Below, in pieces: positions 9,142 to 20,871 of a stretch of 46,042 bases of DNA (its first letter is position 1; each line of letters opens with the position of its first letter). Made by a program: the position numbers and the translations under genes. The stretch spans positions 1 to 46,042 of the forward strand of contig CALSCO010001228.1 in assembly GCA_943704415.1 (NCBI GenBank). Direction: 5' to 3'. This DNA is from Parvularia atlantis (lineage: Eukaryota > Opisthokonta > Rotosphaerida). The notes under the pieces are model-generated. The model was not told the origin of the DNA, searched no databases, and worked only from the letters and a program-made list of their open reading frames with translations.

Positions 9142-12100
9142 TCACGCGCCCGGCCGCGGCTTCTTGGACTCGGTGCCCTCGTCGCCGCTGCCCTTAGACG
9201 GCGCAGGCGTGGGCGCGGGCCGCTTGCTGGTGACACCAGACTGCGCGCGCGGTCAGCGATGCGAGCGACGGCAGACGCGGAGACGCACTTGCAAAATGTG
9301 CGCGGTCGAGATGCCCGACTTGGCGTCGGTCGAGCGCACGATCGGCGTGGTAATGCCACTGCGCGCCCCGCGCGTTAGAGGCGCCCGCAACCGTGCACAC
9401 ACGCACGCACCCGCGATTGCCCGTGCTGAGGACGATGTACGCGCTCCCGGCCTCCTTCTGCTGCTCGAGCATGGCCGACGCCGTGCCAAAGGGAGTGTCC
9501 GAGGCCTGCACCTTCTTGATGTAGATCTGCGCGCGCGCGCTCGTCGGGTCAGCGCGCGGCCAGGCGAAAGGAGCCGCACGACGCGCCTCCTCCTCGAGCT
9601 TCTTGAGCACCTTCTCGGTCTTGCGGCGCCCGGGCATGTTGCCGTGAAAGTGCTGCGTAAACTGCTTCCAGGCCTGGGCCGCACACGCCCACGCACGCCT
9701 CAGCCCTTGTCACGCGCGCAACGGGCATCACGTTGCCTGCTTTTCGTTCAGCTCGCGGCCAAACTCGTCCGTGTAGGACAGCTTGACCTCGGGCTTGTAG
9801 TTCTCGAAGCGCTTGACCGTCTCCTGGATCTCGCGCTCCTTATCGCGCTCGCGCTTGAGCTCACGCTCGCGCTCGGTCATCGCGGCCTCGGCCGACTTGC
9901 CCTTCTTGCCCGTCGGCTGCTGTTGCGCCGCGACGCATGAGCCGGCAGCGCGCACGAGCCAGCAGCGGCATCGCACCTTCTCGCGCTCGGCCTTCTGCCG
10001 CATCTCCTTCTCAAACTGGCGCTTCTTCTGCTCCGCCGTCCAGAGCTGTTGCTGGCGCAGGCGCGCCTCGCGCTCCAGCACGGTGCGGTCGGGCGCGGTG
10101 ATAAGGCCTGCCGGCTGTGAGACATTCGACCGTGCGGTACAGCACAGCGCCGCGCACCCTTGGCGCGGAGCACCGCCAGCGCGCTCGCCATGCCCTTGTT
10201 GACCGGCTTCTCGGCGCCCGTCGCGCTCTCGTCCTCGCTGCCCGTGTCGCGCTCGCGCACGCTCTCAAAGCCGCTGGCCGAGGGCGCGGGCGAGTCGACG
10301 GCACTGCCCTCGTCATCGAGTTCGACCGACGCCCTGCCGTGCGACGTCAGCCACGCGAGCGAGCCGGATGAGGCGCGGCTGCACGTGCCGCTGCGTCGTC
10401 GTGTCCATCGCTGGGCTGTCGTCGCCGGCCTCCTGCCCACCTGCGAGCGCGCGCTCGACCACGACGGGGCGGTCGTCTGCGCGCAGGCGTGAGCGCGGCA
10501 GCGCACAAACTGAGCTCGCACGGCGGTACGCACGGTGCTCTCGGTTCTCGTGCTCGTGGAAGAAGGCCGCCTCGGGCTCGGCCGCGGCTGCCTGCGATTC
10601 GCTCATGTTGCGCACAAACTCGGTCACGGACGACATCACACGCGACTGGTCCTGCGTGGCACGGACGCGCAGCGTGAGCCACTGCACAGCCAAAGCGACG
10701 CGCGCACCTGGTACGCCTCGGCCTCGCGCTGCTCGTCGCGCAGACGAGCCTCGCGTGCTGCGTGGGTGGCGCGATCAGCAACACACGCGCACGTGCACAC
10801 GCAACACGCACCGGCCGCGGCGACCTGCTCCGGCGTGAGCAGCGCCTTCTTGGCCGCGATGCGCCGCGACCGCGCGAGCGCCTCAGCCAGGTCGTCGTCG
10901 TCGACAAAGTTGGCGTCGTCCGCGATCGGCTTGAGCTCGAAGCCCTGTCCTCCCCCCACCGCATGTCAGCCCACGACTGCCAGCACCACTGCACACCGCG
11001 AGCGCACCGAGCGCGATGCTTGTGCTGCTGCCGCTGCCGACGATTGCCCACCGTCCACGTCCATGCCACTCATCTGCACCCGCGCGTCACGGCACCGCGA
11101 GCACGGCAGACGCACACGCACCGGCGGCCCTAGCGGCTCCATCCCGAGCGTCTCGGAGAGGGGCTTCTTGGTGCGGGCGGAGCGCTTCTTCTTGTTCTTG
11201 CGGAACTGGTCCATCTCCTCGGCCGTGTAGTAGTCGCGGATCTCCTGCATCTCTGGCGCACAAACAGGCGCGTAAGCTCTGCCAGTACGTCGCTCACGGG
11301 GCTTACTATTCACGTCGAGCGACACCGCGCCCTCGCGCAGCTTGGCGGCCACGCTCTGGCGCCGCTCGGCCTCGGACACGACGCCCTCCTCCTGGATTGT
11401 GAACGACTGTGCGGCGCACGCGTTCAGCGCACACGGCCAGCGCACGCGTGCGCGATCGTGCCTTCTTCGTCGGCCCGTCAATCTCGTCGTCGTAGTGCGA
11501 CAGGATTGGCTTCGGCATGCCGTCTGGCGCCGCACTCGGATCAGCTGGGCCGCGCGGACAGGCGCGCGCACGCACGCACCCTCGCCTAGCTCCTCGTCTT
11601 CGAACGCGTCGGTCTTCTTCTTGATCTTCTTCTTGTTCTCGAGGTTGCGCCGCAGCTTCTCGGCCTCGCCGACCTGGATGCTCTCGAGCTCGTCGCCTTG
11701 TTCTGCGCGGGCGTCGACGTGCTCAGCGGAGCTCGCAGCGACCGCGACGCCCCGCCCGCACCCTCGCTCTCGAGGATAGTCGAGTCCCTGAGCGTGAGCA
11801 CGCGCTCCTCGCCAAGCTCAAAGTCGCGCACGTCGTGAGCCACGCGCAGGCCGCGCAGGTCGTTGGCCGAATACTCCTGCGCGCCAAGACACCCCGCGTC
11901 TCTGTACGACGCCCGCGGATCGGTTCGCGCGGCACGTTGGCGCACCTTCCCCGCGTCACCGCTGCCGCCTGTCGCTGCGCGGTCCATCTCGTCGAGCGTG
12001 CTGAGCGTCTTCTTCGCCAGCTGGCTCCTGCGCCGCCACCGTCAGGCCGCGTCCTTCACCAGCAAACAAACGTGACGCACTCGCGCGAGCGGCGGACCCA

Positions 12101-12550
12101 GCTGGCCGCGTCGTCCGGCTCGGCGTCCTCCTCGGCCAGACTCTTGCCGGCCAGCTTGGCCTGCAGCTTGCGGCGGTAGCGGACCCTGCGGCGCGTCCTA
12201 GTTCAGCATCGCCTCTCGTTGCGCATCTCACGTCATCCGCCGCACTTCTCGATGCGCTTGCGCAGCTCCTCCTCCTCGGCCTTGCGCGCCTGCTCCTCGC
12301 GCGCCAGCCGGTAGTTCTCCTCGGCGATGACCTCCTCGTCGGCCGCCGTGCCCGCGCCGCTCGCCACGGCGCCGCCCGCGCTGCCGGCCGCCGCGCCGGC
12401 GCTGGGGCCGAGCGCGAGGGGCTTGAGGCCCATCTTGGCGCGGAGGGCACTGCGCGCGGCGCGACGTGAGACGTGAGCGGCGCGCGACACATGACGAAGC
12501 GGCGCGGCGCACTTGGTCTCCTCGATCGTTAGCTCTACGGTATCCCCCAT
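9142..12550 (-). CDS. SART1: U4/U6.U5 tri-snRNP protein SART1 (Snu66)
   Basis: Spliceosome factor that holds the U4/U6.U5 tri-snRNP together before activation. More than a dozen exons span 3.4 kb. The N-terminus reads MGDTVELTIEET then, across an intron, N-ALRAKMGLKPL, the hallmark of the family. Next come charged coiled coil, ASWVRRSRE, LRGLRVAHDVRDFELGEE (the 'glxVxHxxxxF' box), KPILSHYDDEIDG, FTIQEEGVV, EIRDYYTAEEMDQFRKNKKK, SYTDEFGRELNEKQA, the FHGN segment followed by RRKTEKVLKKLEEE, and SDTPFGTASAMLEQQKE. The end is SKKPRPGA. Domain order and length match SART1 along the whole protein. The start at 12550 is fixed by the family motif at residue 8 onward. Interesting here because splice signals in this genome deviate strongly. 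Confidence 0.94.
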
Positions 12551-12642
12551 GGCCGCTACGTGCCGGTACTGTGCAAACAACAAGTGTTGAAAGGCATACT
12601 ACACGCAGCAATCCAATACCTACAACAGCTGTACATAGGCTG

Positions 12643-12719
12643 TCAGACAGCGGACGCGGCGGACGCGACCGCGGTGCAGGGCGTGTTCCTGCGGTCGTGT
12701 GTGTGTGTGTGTTAGTGTG

Positions 12720-12783
<64 letters not shown>

Positions 12784-14126
12784 CGCTTGCACGGTCATCG
12801 GGGCCGACGTGCGCGCACCACTGGTCGTACATCGCCTGCACCGCCGTCATGTCGTCGTCCAGCCCGACGAGGTCCTGGTCGCGCTCGGGCTTGAGCTCGG
12901 GTTCCTTGGCCAGGTCGACGCGGCCCGTGGTGAGGTCGGTCGCGTGCAGGAACTTCTTGAACAGGTCGAGGCGGTTGCTCGCGCTGCGACCCGGGAAGTG
13001 CACAACAAGGTCGCCGGACCGGTACCTGCGTTGCGGTGCGCTCAACTGACCACGAGCGCGCATCTCACGGTGGCGCGCACCAGGGAAACTCGGCGTTGAA
13101 CGTGCGGAAGGGCACGTGCTTGACGTGGCACGTCCAGGCTGGGTCATGGTGGATGCGCACGACGACCATGATCAGGCCCTGGTCGTTCATGCCCCACGAG
13201 CCGTCGTCGTTGCACACGCGCAGCCAGTTGATGTGCGTCTGCAACGAGCCGTCGGGCAGGCGGATGTCGCTGCAGCGCTCCCCGCCCATCCGCACGAGCT
13301 CATCCACGACGGCGCGGCCCCAGGGCGTGTTGCGCACGTAAAAGTGCCCGTTGTTGCTGAACTTGGCGAAGCGCGTACTGTGCGGCGAGCCCGCGGTGAT
13401 GAACAGGTCGAAGCGCGGGTCCATCGCCTCGTCGAGCGTGCGCGAAAAGTTGATGAAGAGCGCGTCGACGTCGGCCCAGAGCGCGCCCTCGATCTCGTCC
13501 GGGTGCTCGCGGAAGGCCAGCTGCACCGCGGCGTAGCGCGCCATGAACGGCGATGCGCCCGCGCCGCAAACGCGCGTGTCGTCCGAAAGGTCCAGCAGCA
13601 TGTACCCGTGGTGCTCGGCGTACTGGCGCTTGTTGGCCATGGCGATGGCGACGTACTCGGGCTGGTGCCCGCAGTAGAACGTGATGATTGCGTGGCGCCT
13701 GGTGGTCTTGGTCGTGGTCGTGGTCTTGATTGTGGTCGTGGTCTTCTTGCCCGTGGTCGTGGTCTTGCCCGTGGTGGTCGACGTGGTCGTGACGGGCGCA
13801 TCGCCGCCTTGCAGCCGCGCCCGCAGCCGCTGCACAAGGTGCGCCGGCACGTCGCGCGCCACGATCCGCCCGCCGACCGCGTGCTGCTGCTGCGGGCGGA
13901 GGAGCGCGTCGACCTCGCGATCGAGCGCCGCCACGGCGGGGTCCTCGACCGCGGTCTCCGGTTCCCCCCGATGCTCTTGCTGCTCGAGGGCCGCGTCCGG
14001 CTGCTGCTGCTGCTGCTGCTGCGTGGGCCGCAGCGGCACCTGCGGCGTGGCCGGGAGCAGCACGAGGACGAGCGCGGTGGCCAGCGCCGCCATCACGAGC
14101 AGCAGCCTGCGCGAGGTCGGAGACAT
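12643..14126 (-). CDS. GT34 glycosyltransferase (GMA12/MNN10-like)
   Basis: Golgi type II galactosyl/mannosyltransferase. Three exons predicted: from 14126, one intron near 13080-13025, and a 130-bp last intron (12818-12689) that contains a GT microsatellite. Features in order: signal anchor (LLLVMAALATALVLVLLP), poly-Gln run, a Thr/Lys stem with many TTT repeats, then the catalytic domain. It carries ITFYCGHQPEYVAIAMANK, the DxD-type EGALWADVDALFINF, NNGHFYVRNTPWG, LMVVV-type core and AEFPW/YRSGDLVVHFPG at the exon junction. The His-Phe-Pro-Gly motif near the end is typical of PF05637. The C-terminus after the last intron is TPCTAVASAASAV. A TGTACA lies 8 bp past the stop. Acceptor sugar cannot be inferred. 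Confidence 0.85.
12696..12781. repeat. (GT)n microsatellite in the GT34 gene's last intron
   Basis: An 85-bp GT repeat, interrupted twice by GTTAGTG, fills most of the intron and makes it about twice the local intron length. Read through without splicing, it would encode a long His-Thr run, which explains a false open frame on the minus strand. Confidence 0.95.
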
Positions 14127-14179
14127 TCGCTGATCGCAAGTGAACCGGTGCTGTACATATGTGTCGCTGTCTCATTCAC

Positions 14180-15693
14180 TCAGGCGGGCGGGTAGAAGTT
14201 TGCAAAGAGCACGCTCGTGACGGCGCTGTAGCCGACGCCGAATGTGATCCACCACCGCGCCCAGCGCCGCTGCCACGACGCGTTCGGCGTGACGTACAGC
14301 TCGGCCGCGGCCCAGTACAGCGCCGGCAGGGCCGTGAAGACGCGCGTGACGATCTGGACGTGCGCGACAAGCACGCACGACGCGAGCATCGCCGCCCACA
14401 GCACGACGTGCGGCAGCACCTCGGCGCAAAAGAAGCCGGCACCGGCGCGGTCCTTGGCCGGCTGCAGCCCGAGCGAGCGCACGACGTCGGGTCGCCGCGC
14501 GCAGTACGCGGCGATGGCCACGGCCGAGAAGACGACCGTGGGCGCGGCCAGGGCAAAGTTCGGGATCTGGCGCGCCTCGTAGTAGCGCAGGAAGCCCACG
14601 TTCCTTGTGCGCACGCGCGTCAGCCGACAGACGCAACGAGCCACGCACACGTACGTACCAGTAGTGCTCCTGCACAAAGCCGTACACGCTCGGCAGCCAC
14701 GCGGCGCACCAGGGCCGCAGCGCGCCGTGCTCGACGCAGTAGCGCGTGTACGCGTGCAGCTGCACGGCCGCAAAGCCGCTCGTGCACAGCAGACACAGCG
14801 CGGCCGTCCTTGCCGCGTTCAGCACCTGCACGTGTCGCATAAGACGCCTGATCGCGCCGCGGCACATCGCGCACACCGTGCGCTGCCCGCTGACCAGGAA
14901 CGCGTGCGCAAAGAAGCCCGCGTACATGACGCCGTTGGACCTCGCCGCGGCCGACAGACCGAAGAGCGTCGCGGCCACGAGCGGCCGCCCGCCGTGGAAC
15001 GCGAGCATCCCGCCAAAGCTGAGCAGCGCAAACAGGCTCTCCGAGTACCTGCCGCCGTCGTGAGTCTCACGGCCGCCCGCTCAGCCGGCGCGCGCACATC
15101 GACGCGAGAAACATGCCCGCCGGCGAGGCAAGATAGGCGACGCAGGCGAACAACGCGCGCCGTCGATCGTGCAGCACGCGCTCGCTCAGCCTGCGTTCAT
15201 GCACCGTCAGGCACGACGAGCGCAAGCGCCTCACGCACCGCACACGCGCACTCACCAGAACAGTAGCGGCACCGACGCGACAAAGGCGGCGTTGCTGACG
15301 GCCACGCCGACGAGGACGTGCGCGCACGGCCCCGCGAGCGCGTCGTCGTCGCCGAGCACGAGCCGCGCGAGGCGCACGATCGCGCGGGTGACGAGCGGCA
15401 GCAGCGGCAGGAACGCGTTCTCGTGCTCGTAGACCCAGCCGTGCTCGGCTGCGTGCGCAAAGTAGAACGCGTCCCATCGCAGGAACGGGCGCGCAGCCGT
15501 CTGCAGCCTGCCATCCGCCACCGTCAGGCAGCGCCATCGGCACCCCGCGCCCGCCCGCGCACCACCCGGAGCACGACGTCGCGTCGGCCGCCGAGTCGTA
15601 GTCGGGCAGCGCCGCGTCGGCGAGCAGGGCCCAGGCCACGAGCGCGGCTTTGAGCAACAGCGCCGCGACCGTGAGCGTCCGCGCGTCTGCCAT
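14180..15693 (-). CDS. PIGV: GPI mannosyltransferase 2 (PIG-V/Gpi18)
   Basis: ER enzyme that adds the second mannose to the GPI anchor precursor, using dolichol-phosphate mannose. About 6 exons; ATG at 15693. Spliced protein: first helix LLLKAALVAWALLADAAL, then FLRWDAFYFAHAAEHGWVYE, the catalytic-loop signature of PIG-V, NAFLPLLPL, the acidic-turn MYSESLFALLSFGGM, RSNGVMYAGFF, and EHYWNVGFLRYYEARQIPN near the end. Eight or more membrane helices. A 51-bp stretch (GTGTGCGCG to GTGCAG, near 14880-14830) could be exon or a frame-neutral intron. The intron inside EHYW|N starts gtacgtacg. TGTACA lies 22 bp after the stop. The upstream GT34 gene on the same strand follows within 55 bp. Confidence 0.9.
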
Positions 15694-15751
15694 CGCTGAA
15701 ATGTCTCTGAAGTGCGCGCGCGCCGCAACATGCGAGCTCGCTATCGGCGGC

Positions 15752-16951
15752 TCATGGCAGGACGTCCTCCTTGCTCTTCATGTGCTTCTCGAGCGCCTTG
15801 GCCATCTTGAACATCTGCACGCGCGGCTTCCTGAACACGGCCTCGAGCTTGTCGTCGCAGACGATCATGCGCCGGTCCTTCGGGTCCTGCAGCTCGTGCG
15901 CCTTGATGTAGACCCAGAGCTGCTTGACGACGTCGGACCGCGCGAGCTGCGCAACGCGTTTAGCACGGCTGCGTGCATGCTTCATCATGCCGCGGCACCT
16001 CCGTCTGGCCGACCACCGCCGACAGCTCGGCCGAGAGCACCATGGGCATTTGGAAGCCCGTCTGGCGCTTCGTGCCGTCCTTCCGTGGCTGCTGCGTGTG
16101 CGCGCCGTCAGCCGCGACGTCGACCACGTGACGGCGGCGCATACCGAGCGCTTGGCCGCCGGCGACGGCGCCGCCACGCCCCCGCCGCGCGTCCGTCTCC
16201 GCCCATTGAGCTCCTCCTGCAGGCGCTGGGCGAGGCGCTCGTCGGACTCGTCGAGGCGCTGCGGATCGGTTGTTGCTCAGCGCACAACACGAAGCACAGA
16301 GAGGGGGCAGCGCCGCACCCCGCCCAAGCTCTCGTCCTCCTCGCCGATCGTGTCGGGCGTCTTGAAGCGCTTGTTGCCGTGCGCCGGCTGCTTGTGCCGC
16401 TTGATGACGGACCGCAGCGGCGACGACGAGTGCACGCCGCCGAGCCTTTGTGTCGATTGCGCCGTCAGCCAGCCGTCCACGTCAAGCAGCAGCAGCACCG
16501 GCACACCGCGGCGAGTGCGCGTGGCTGCTGTCGGCGTCGCTCTCGTCGTCGTCGCCCTCGTCGTCGTGCTTGTCGCCCGCCTTGTCGTGTGCGGCGCCGT
16601 TGCCGTTGCCGGCCGCGTCGCTCGCCGTCGCCGCCGCGGCGCGCAGCTTGTCGTACTCGTCGACGATGAGCGCGTCGATCTCCTTCTTGTGCGCGCTCAG
16701 GTCGGTCTGCCGGGCGCGAGGCGCGGTCAGCCTCGCGTGGGCCGGTCGCGGTCGCGCGCCTTGAGCTCGTCCTCGAGCTGCTTGCGGATCTTCCTGCTCG
16801 AGACCTGGTCGAGGTCGGCCGCGCGCAGCAGCTCTGGGCGGCGCGCGTGTGCGTCAGGCGGCCGTGGGAGGCGCGCGACGCGACTCGGACGAGAGGGAGA
16901 CGGCGCACCGACGACACGCGCCCTGATGCGGTCAAGGTCGACGGTGTCCAT
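15752..16951 (-). CDS. DEK_C plus SWIB-domain chromatin protein
   Basis: Nuclear protein of the UAF30/SWIB type, linked to chromatin remodelling and Pol I transcription. Seven exons. The N-terminus MDTVDLDRIRARVVELLRAA plus KIRKQLEDELKTDLSAHKKE is a DEK C-terminal-like domain. A long acidic, low-complexity linker (GDKHDDEGDDDESD) and a basic patch follow. The C-terminal SWIB/MDM2 domain runs from FQMPMVLSAELSAVVG to LARSDVVKQLWVYIKAHELQ, DPKDRRMIVCDDKLEAVF and KAKALEKHM-like end. The intron at 16759-16707 must start with GC: no GT is present at any position that keeps the DEK_C frame. Confidence in family is high, target genes unknown. Confidence 0.9.
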
Positions 16952-17060
16952 CCCAGCTGACGCTTGATGCACAAACTGCCGGCCCACATAGACAAATGTT
17001 GACCTTCGCAAGAGAGAGCGGGCGAGCACAGACAGACACACTCATATGACGCGGGCGCGC

Positions 17061-18742
17061 TCACAGCGCGACGATGACGCCGTGGCAGTTGCGCATGATC
17101 ACGTTCGTGAAGATCGTCGCGTAGTTGCGCTGGAAAAAGTCATTCTCCGACGTCGCCATCGGGTACTCGACCACGATGCGGTTAATCTTGTGGCCTGCGC
17201 GTGGGATGAGTGAGTGCGTGCAGGCCAGCAAGCGAGCGAGCGCGCGCGCACGCGAGAGGTAGTAGATCGGCGCAAAGATGATGCACAGGCACGTGAGCAC
17301 GCACAGCACCTTGACGCACGTGCTGCAGGCGCGTGCGCGTGCGGTGAGCACGTTCGCGCGCGCAAGCAAGCACAGCGCCGCGCGACGCACTTGTGCGCGG
17401 CCTGGCTGGCGAGGTTGCTCGAGTACGCCTTGACGACGCGGCCGGTGACCTCGTACGAGATGCTGAGGTCGAGGCCTGGCGCGCGCGGCTCAGCGCACAC
17501 AAGCGGCGGGACCGGCCGGCACGCACGGAAGCCGGTCGAGCGCACGGTGAACTCGATCGCGCGCGTCAGCGCGTTGAAGTCCCACAGCAGCTGTTCGCAC
17601 GCGTGCGCAGCGAGGTCAGACAAAATGCCTCACAAAGCGCCTAGGCACACCTGCTTGGTCAGGCTGATCTCCTTAAAGATGTTGCCGCTCGTCGTGTACT
17701 CCTCAAGCGTCTGGCCTGCGTGCGCTCGTGTGAGCCCAAAAGCACACAAGCACACGCGCGCCCATGAACAGCACGGATGTTCATGCCGCTCGACTCGACG
17801 ATGCGCGTCCACTGGTTGAGGACGTAGTGCGACGCGTCCAGGTGCACGTCAAAGTCCGTTACAGTCTCGTGGTACGTCTCGGTGCGGTGGTGCGTGCGGC
17901 CGTCGCGATGCTCGGTCACAGTGCGGTGGCGCGTCTCCTGGTGCGTGCCTGGCCGCGTGCGCGTGCGTGCGCGCGTGAGCGAGGGGAAGGGGAACGTCAA
18001 GGGCAGACCGCACCGTGAATGCGCACAATCAGGCCCGGTCGGTGCATGTTGGACGCGAAGAAGCGCCACAGCTCGTTCGCGTCCGTGTCGAGGCGCGCGT
18101 CGCACGAGCGGATCGAGCCGTCGCTGTCCTTCGTGGCGACGACCGACGTCGGGCCGTCGATGGGCGGGGCCGTCTGCGGCGTGAGGATGCTCATCTGCGG
18201 CACGATGCTGGCGGCGCCACGGCGTTCAACGAGCGAGGATGGCAGCAGCGCCGGCGGCTCACCTGAAGTCAAAGTAGTCCGGCGGCGGGTCGTACGCGGT
18301 CGAGATCGCGCCCTGGTGGTGCGCGCGGGGACGTGGTCACTGGGCACGCCCCCCCCCCCCCCCCCCCCCCCCCGACACGTGAGCGCAACGAGCCGCACCT
18401 GCGCGACGGCCGCCTCGAACGACGGCGGCGGACCGGGCGTCTGCGTGGCCATGGCGTTGCCCGCGCCGGGCATCTTGGTGTCGTACGCGCCGGGCGTCTG
18501 CGGTGGCGGTGAGTACTGCGGCTGCGGCACAGCGGCTGGCCCGTCACCGGCTGCGGCTGGTACACGTAGCCCGGCGGCGGCGACGTCTGCGCGTTGGCGG
18601 CGAAGAGGGGCTGGCGCACGTCTGCCGTGCGCGCGTGGAGGGCCGGGTTGAGCGGGATCTAGCCGCGCAGGGCGCGCAGGGGAGTTCGCACCAGTCATCG
18701 TGCCTGCGTACGCTTCGCTTGCACTTGGAAACACAGCTGCAT
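17061..18742 (-). CDS. Conserved-looking membrane protein of unknown function
   Basis: About ten exons. The N-terminus is Pro/Gln-rich (SPPPGYPQYSPPPQTPGAYD) and resembles disordered WW- or SH3-binding tails. Next come ILTPQTAPPIDGPT, a Thr/His/Arg stretch (ETRHRTVTEHRDGRTHHRTE), TDFDVHLDASHYVLNQW, a globular part and one strong membrane helix (VKVLCVLTCLCIIFAPIYYL). The protein ends HKINRIVVEYPM...CHGVIVAL. I do not recognise a named family. Alternating charged beta-like segments before a single helix suggest a lumenal or extracellular domain. A 44-bp intron (gtgtacc...ccgcag) joins GY to PQYS in frame. The start is uncertain: ATG 18742 needs a first exon of only six codons and lies just 7 bp past the stop of the LACTB-like gene. 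Confidence 0.65.
18348..18373. repeat. C26 homopolymer in an intron
   Basis: A run of 26 C lies within the intron that follows the ...FEAAVAQ exon of the minus-strand membrane-protein gene. Homopolymers of this length often vary in copy number and may be miscounted in an assembly. Confidence 0.9.
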
Positions 18743-18749
18743 TGGGTAC

Positions 18750-20391
18750 CTAGGCGCTGCGCGCGGCCTGGGCGATCGCCCGCTCGAGTGCGGTGACGTC
18801 GGCCTGCTCCGAGTTGCTCATCACGACCACGCACAGGCCCTCTTGCACGTGGTAGATCAGCCGCGTCGCCGCCTTCTGCGTGCTGCCGTTGTGGTCGACC
18901 GACAGCACGCGCCCGCTCGCGTCCGTCTGCACAAAGAACGCCAGCCCCACCCCGTCCGACGTCGGCGCGCCCCACAGCAGCTCCTTGGCGGCGGGCGACA
19001 GCAGCTGGTCGCCCATCAGGCCCTCGCAGTAGCCCAGCAGGTCGTCTGGCGTCGACATCAGGCCGCCGCCAGCCGCCTTGAACGACACGTCGGCGCTGCC
19101 GCGCGTTCGCGCGTGCACCCGTCAGCAGCAGCCGGGCCACCGCGGGCTCACGTGCCTGCCGACGTTGCGGTCGAGCGTGTTGTAGCCCTCGGCGCGCTCG
19201 GGCACGGCCTCCCACTCGTAGTCCGGGCGCATGCTCGCTGAGCGGCGCGCACTCAGCGGTCGGCACGGGCCTATCTTGGCAGCACGCACCGAGCTTGAGC
19301 GGCGACGTCACGCGCGCCGCCAGCAGCTCCGCGAAGGACGTGTTGGCGACCGTCTCGATCACGACGCCGCCGAGGTTGAACGCGAACGACGAGTAGTGGT
19401 ACGCGCTGTCCGGGATGTCAATCAGGGGCTGTGCAAGCGCATGCGGGTGAGTAGGGCGCGCGCGCGCGCGGTGGTGGCCGCCGCGCAACCTCCGCAATCC
19501 AGTAGTCCAGCGCCCAGCGCATGCCCGTGTTGACCGCGGGGTCGTTACGCAGCTCGTCGGGCGGCGTCGGGTCAAACTTGCCTGCACGCGCGCAAAGGGA
19601 GCGTGAGCATGCACACATGGAGATGCACGCGCGCGCACTGTTCGAGTAGTGCTGGATGCCCGAGCGGTGCGTGAAGATCTGGCGCATCGTGACCGTGCGG
19701 CGGCCGGCGGGGATCTCACGCGGCACGAGCTGGCGGCCACGCGCCGCATCAGCGTCAGCGGGTAGCACGGTCTGCCCGGCGTGGCAACCTGCTCCGGCCC
19801 GCACATGCTGCCGCCGTCGGCGCACACGTAGTACTGCATCGGCGTTGGGTAGAATGGCGCGTACTGGCGCACGTCCGCGTCCAGGTCGATCGCGCCCGCG
19901 AGGATCTGGCCACGCAGTCAGCTGCCCTGCGTACTGCAGCCTTGTACGGCGCGGCGCACCAGGTCTGCGGCCATCACTGCGGCGACCGTCTTGGAAATGG
20001 ACGCGTAGCGGAACAGCGTCTCATTGGCGACCACGGGCGTGCCGCGCTCGAGCGAGGCCAGGCCGAAGCCGTTGACGTAGCTGCGTGCCCCACACATCGC
20101 TCAGCCCCCCCAGTGCGACGCAGGGCAGGCCGCACCGCTCGCCCGTCGCCGCGAACGCCACGCCCGCGCCGACGCCGACGAGCCCCTGACGCGCCATTTC
20201 CGCGTTGACGGCGGCGTCGACGGCCTCCGCGAGCTGCGATCTGCGTCCCCTCCCAGCCGTCACCTCGCGGCAGGTCCGCACCACCACACCGCAAACGCCG
20301 CGCACCGCACAGCAGCCGCAGCCGCAGCCGCAACCGCAGCAGCCGCAGCGACGATCAGCAGCGCGCCTGTCACCATACCCCGGCTAGTCAT
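18750..20391 (-). CDS. Serine beta-lactamase-family hydrolase, LACTB-like
   Basis: Penicillin-binding-type serine hydrolase (PF00144). In eukaryotes LACTB relatives sit in mitochondria or the secretory path. Nine exons. The N-terminus is an Ala/Val signal or anchor ([15 protein letters not shown]). The body has VGVGAGVAF, the nucleophile motif SISK (Ser-x-x-Lys) in FRYASISKTVAAVMA, MRQIFTHRSGIQHYS, a YSS at the Tyr-box in AYHYSSFAFNLGG, FKAAGGGLMSTPDDLL and HNG in VDHNGSTQKA at the third box. About 440 residues. One intron (19155-19096) fits only with a GC donor, AG|GCACGT. Dense splicing argues against recent bacterial transfer. Substrate unknown. It is divergent from the Hip gene with only 45 bp between starts. 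Confidence 0.85.
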
Positions 20392-20436
20392 GGCCGCGAA
20401 GCGTGACAGATTGCCGTCATCGAACTAGCACCTTCG

Positions 20437-20823
20437 ATGGACGCCGCGCACGTCGCCGTCCTCCGCGCCGCCGTCGAGCGGCTCCGCGCCGAGCCGTCGC
20501 TCGTGCACGACAAGCAGCTCGGGTGCGATCTCTCCCCTGGTGGCGCGCGTGGCTGCGTCGCTCACACGGGCGCGCGTCAGCTTCTTCCGCGACTTTCTCG
20601 TCGGCCTCGGCGCCAAGCTGCCCGCCACGCCCAAGCCGGCGGCGGCGGCCGCGGGCAAGGCGCCGGTGGGCGACGACGAGATTGACGACCTGCCGGACCT
20701 GATGGACACGGACGCGTCGGCCTCGGCGCGGTGCGCGTTGGACGGGCGGACGGCGCGTGCCACATGCTGACGGCACAAGCGCGTGTGACAGTCCCACGGC
20801 TGCCGCCGAGGCCAAGGAGCCCG

Positions 20824-20871
<48 letters not shown>

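Noticed and set aside
8766-9197. Plus-strand frame reading LANLQTTFEKIKSASQLS with a poly-Phe end
   Set aside because: Codon use unlike the confident genes, no clean start, runs into the T28 tract, and no partner exons. Kept only as a note in the intergenic entry.
10300-12500. Several long plus-strand frames opposite SART1
   Set aside because: Arg/Ala/Pro-rich shadow translations of GC-rich coding sequence, with no motif and no splice logic.
12620-13147. Long minus-strand frame with a His-Thr repeat of about 30 residues
   Set aside because: It is a read-through of the GT microsatellite. A GTGCG donor at 12818 and an acceptor at 12689 remove the repeat and give a sensible C-terminus.
18502-18620. 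Apparent frameshift in the Pro-rich N-terminus of the membrane-protein gene
   Set aside because: A 44-bp intron from gtgtacc to ccgcag joins the two frames (SPPPGY to PQYSPPP), so neither sequence error nor pseudogene is needed.
18750-20391. Recent bacterial transfer of a beta-lactamase
   Set aside because: The gene has eight short introns of the local type and local codon use, and the family is widespread in eukaryotes as LACTB.
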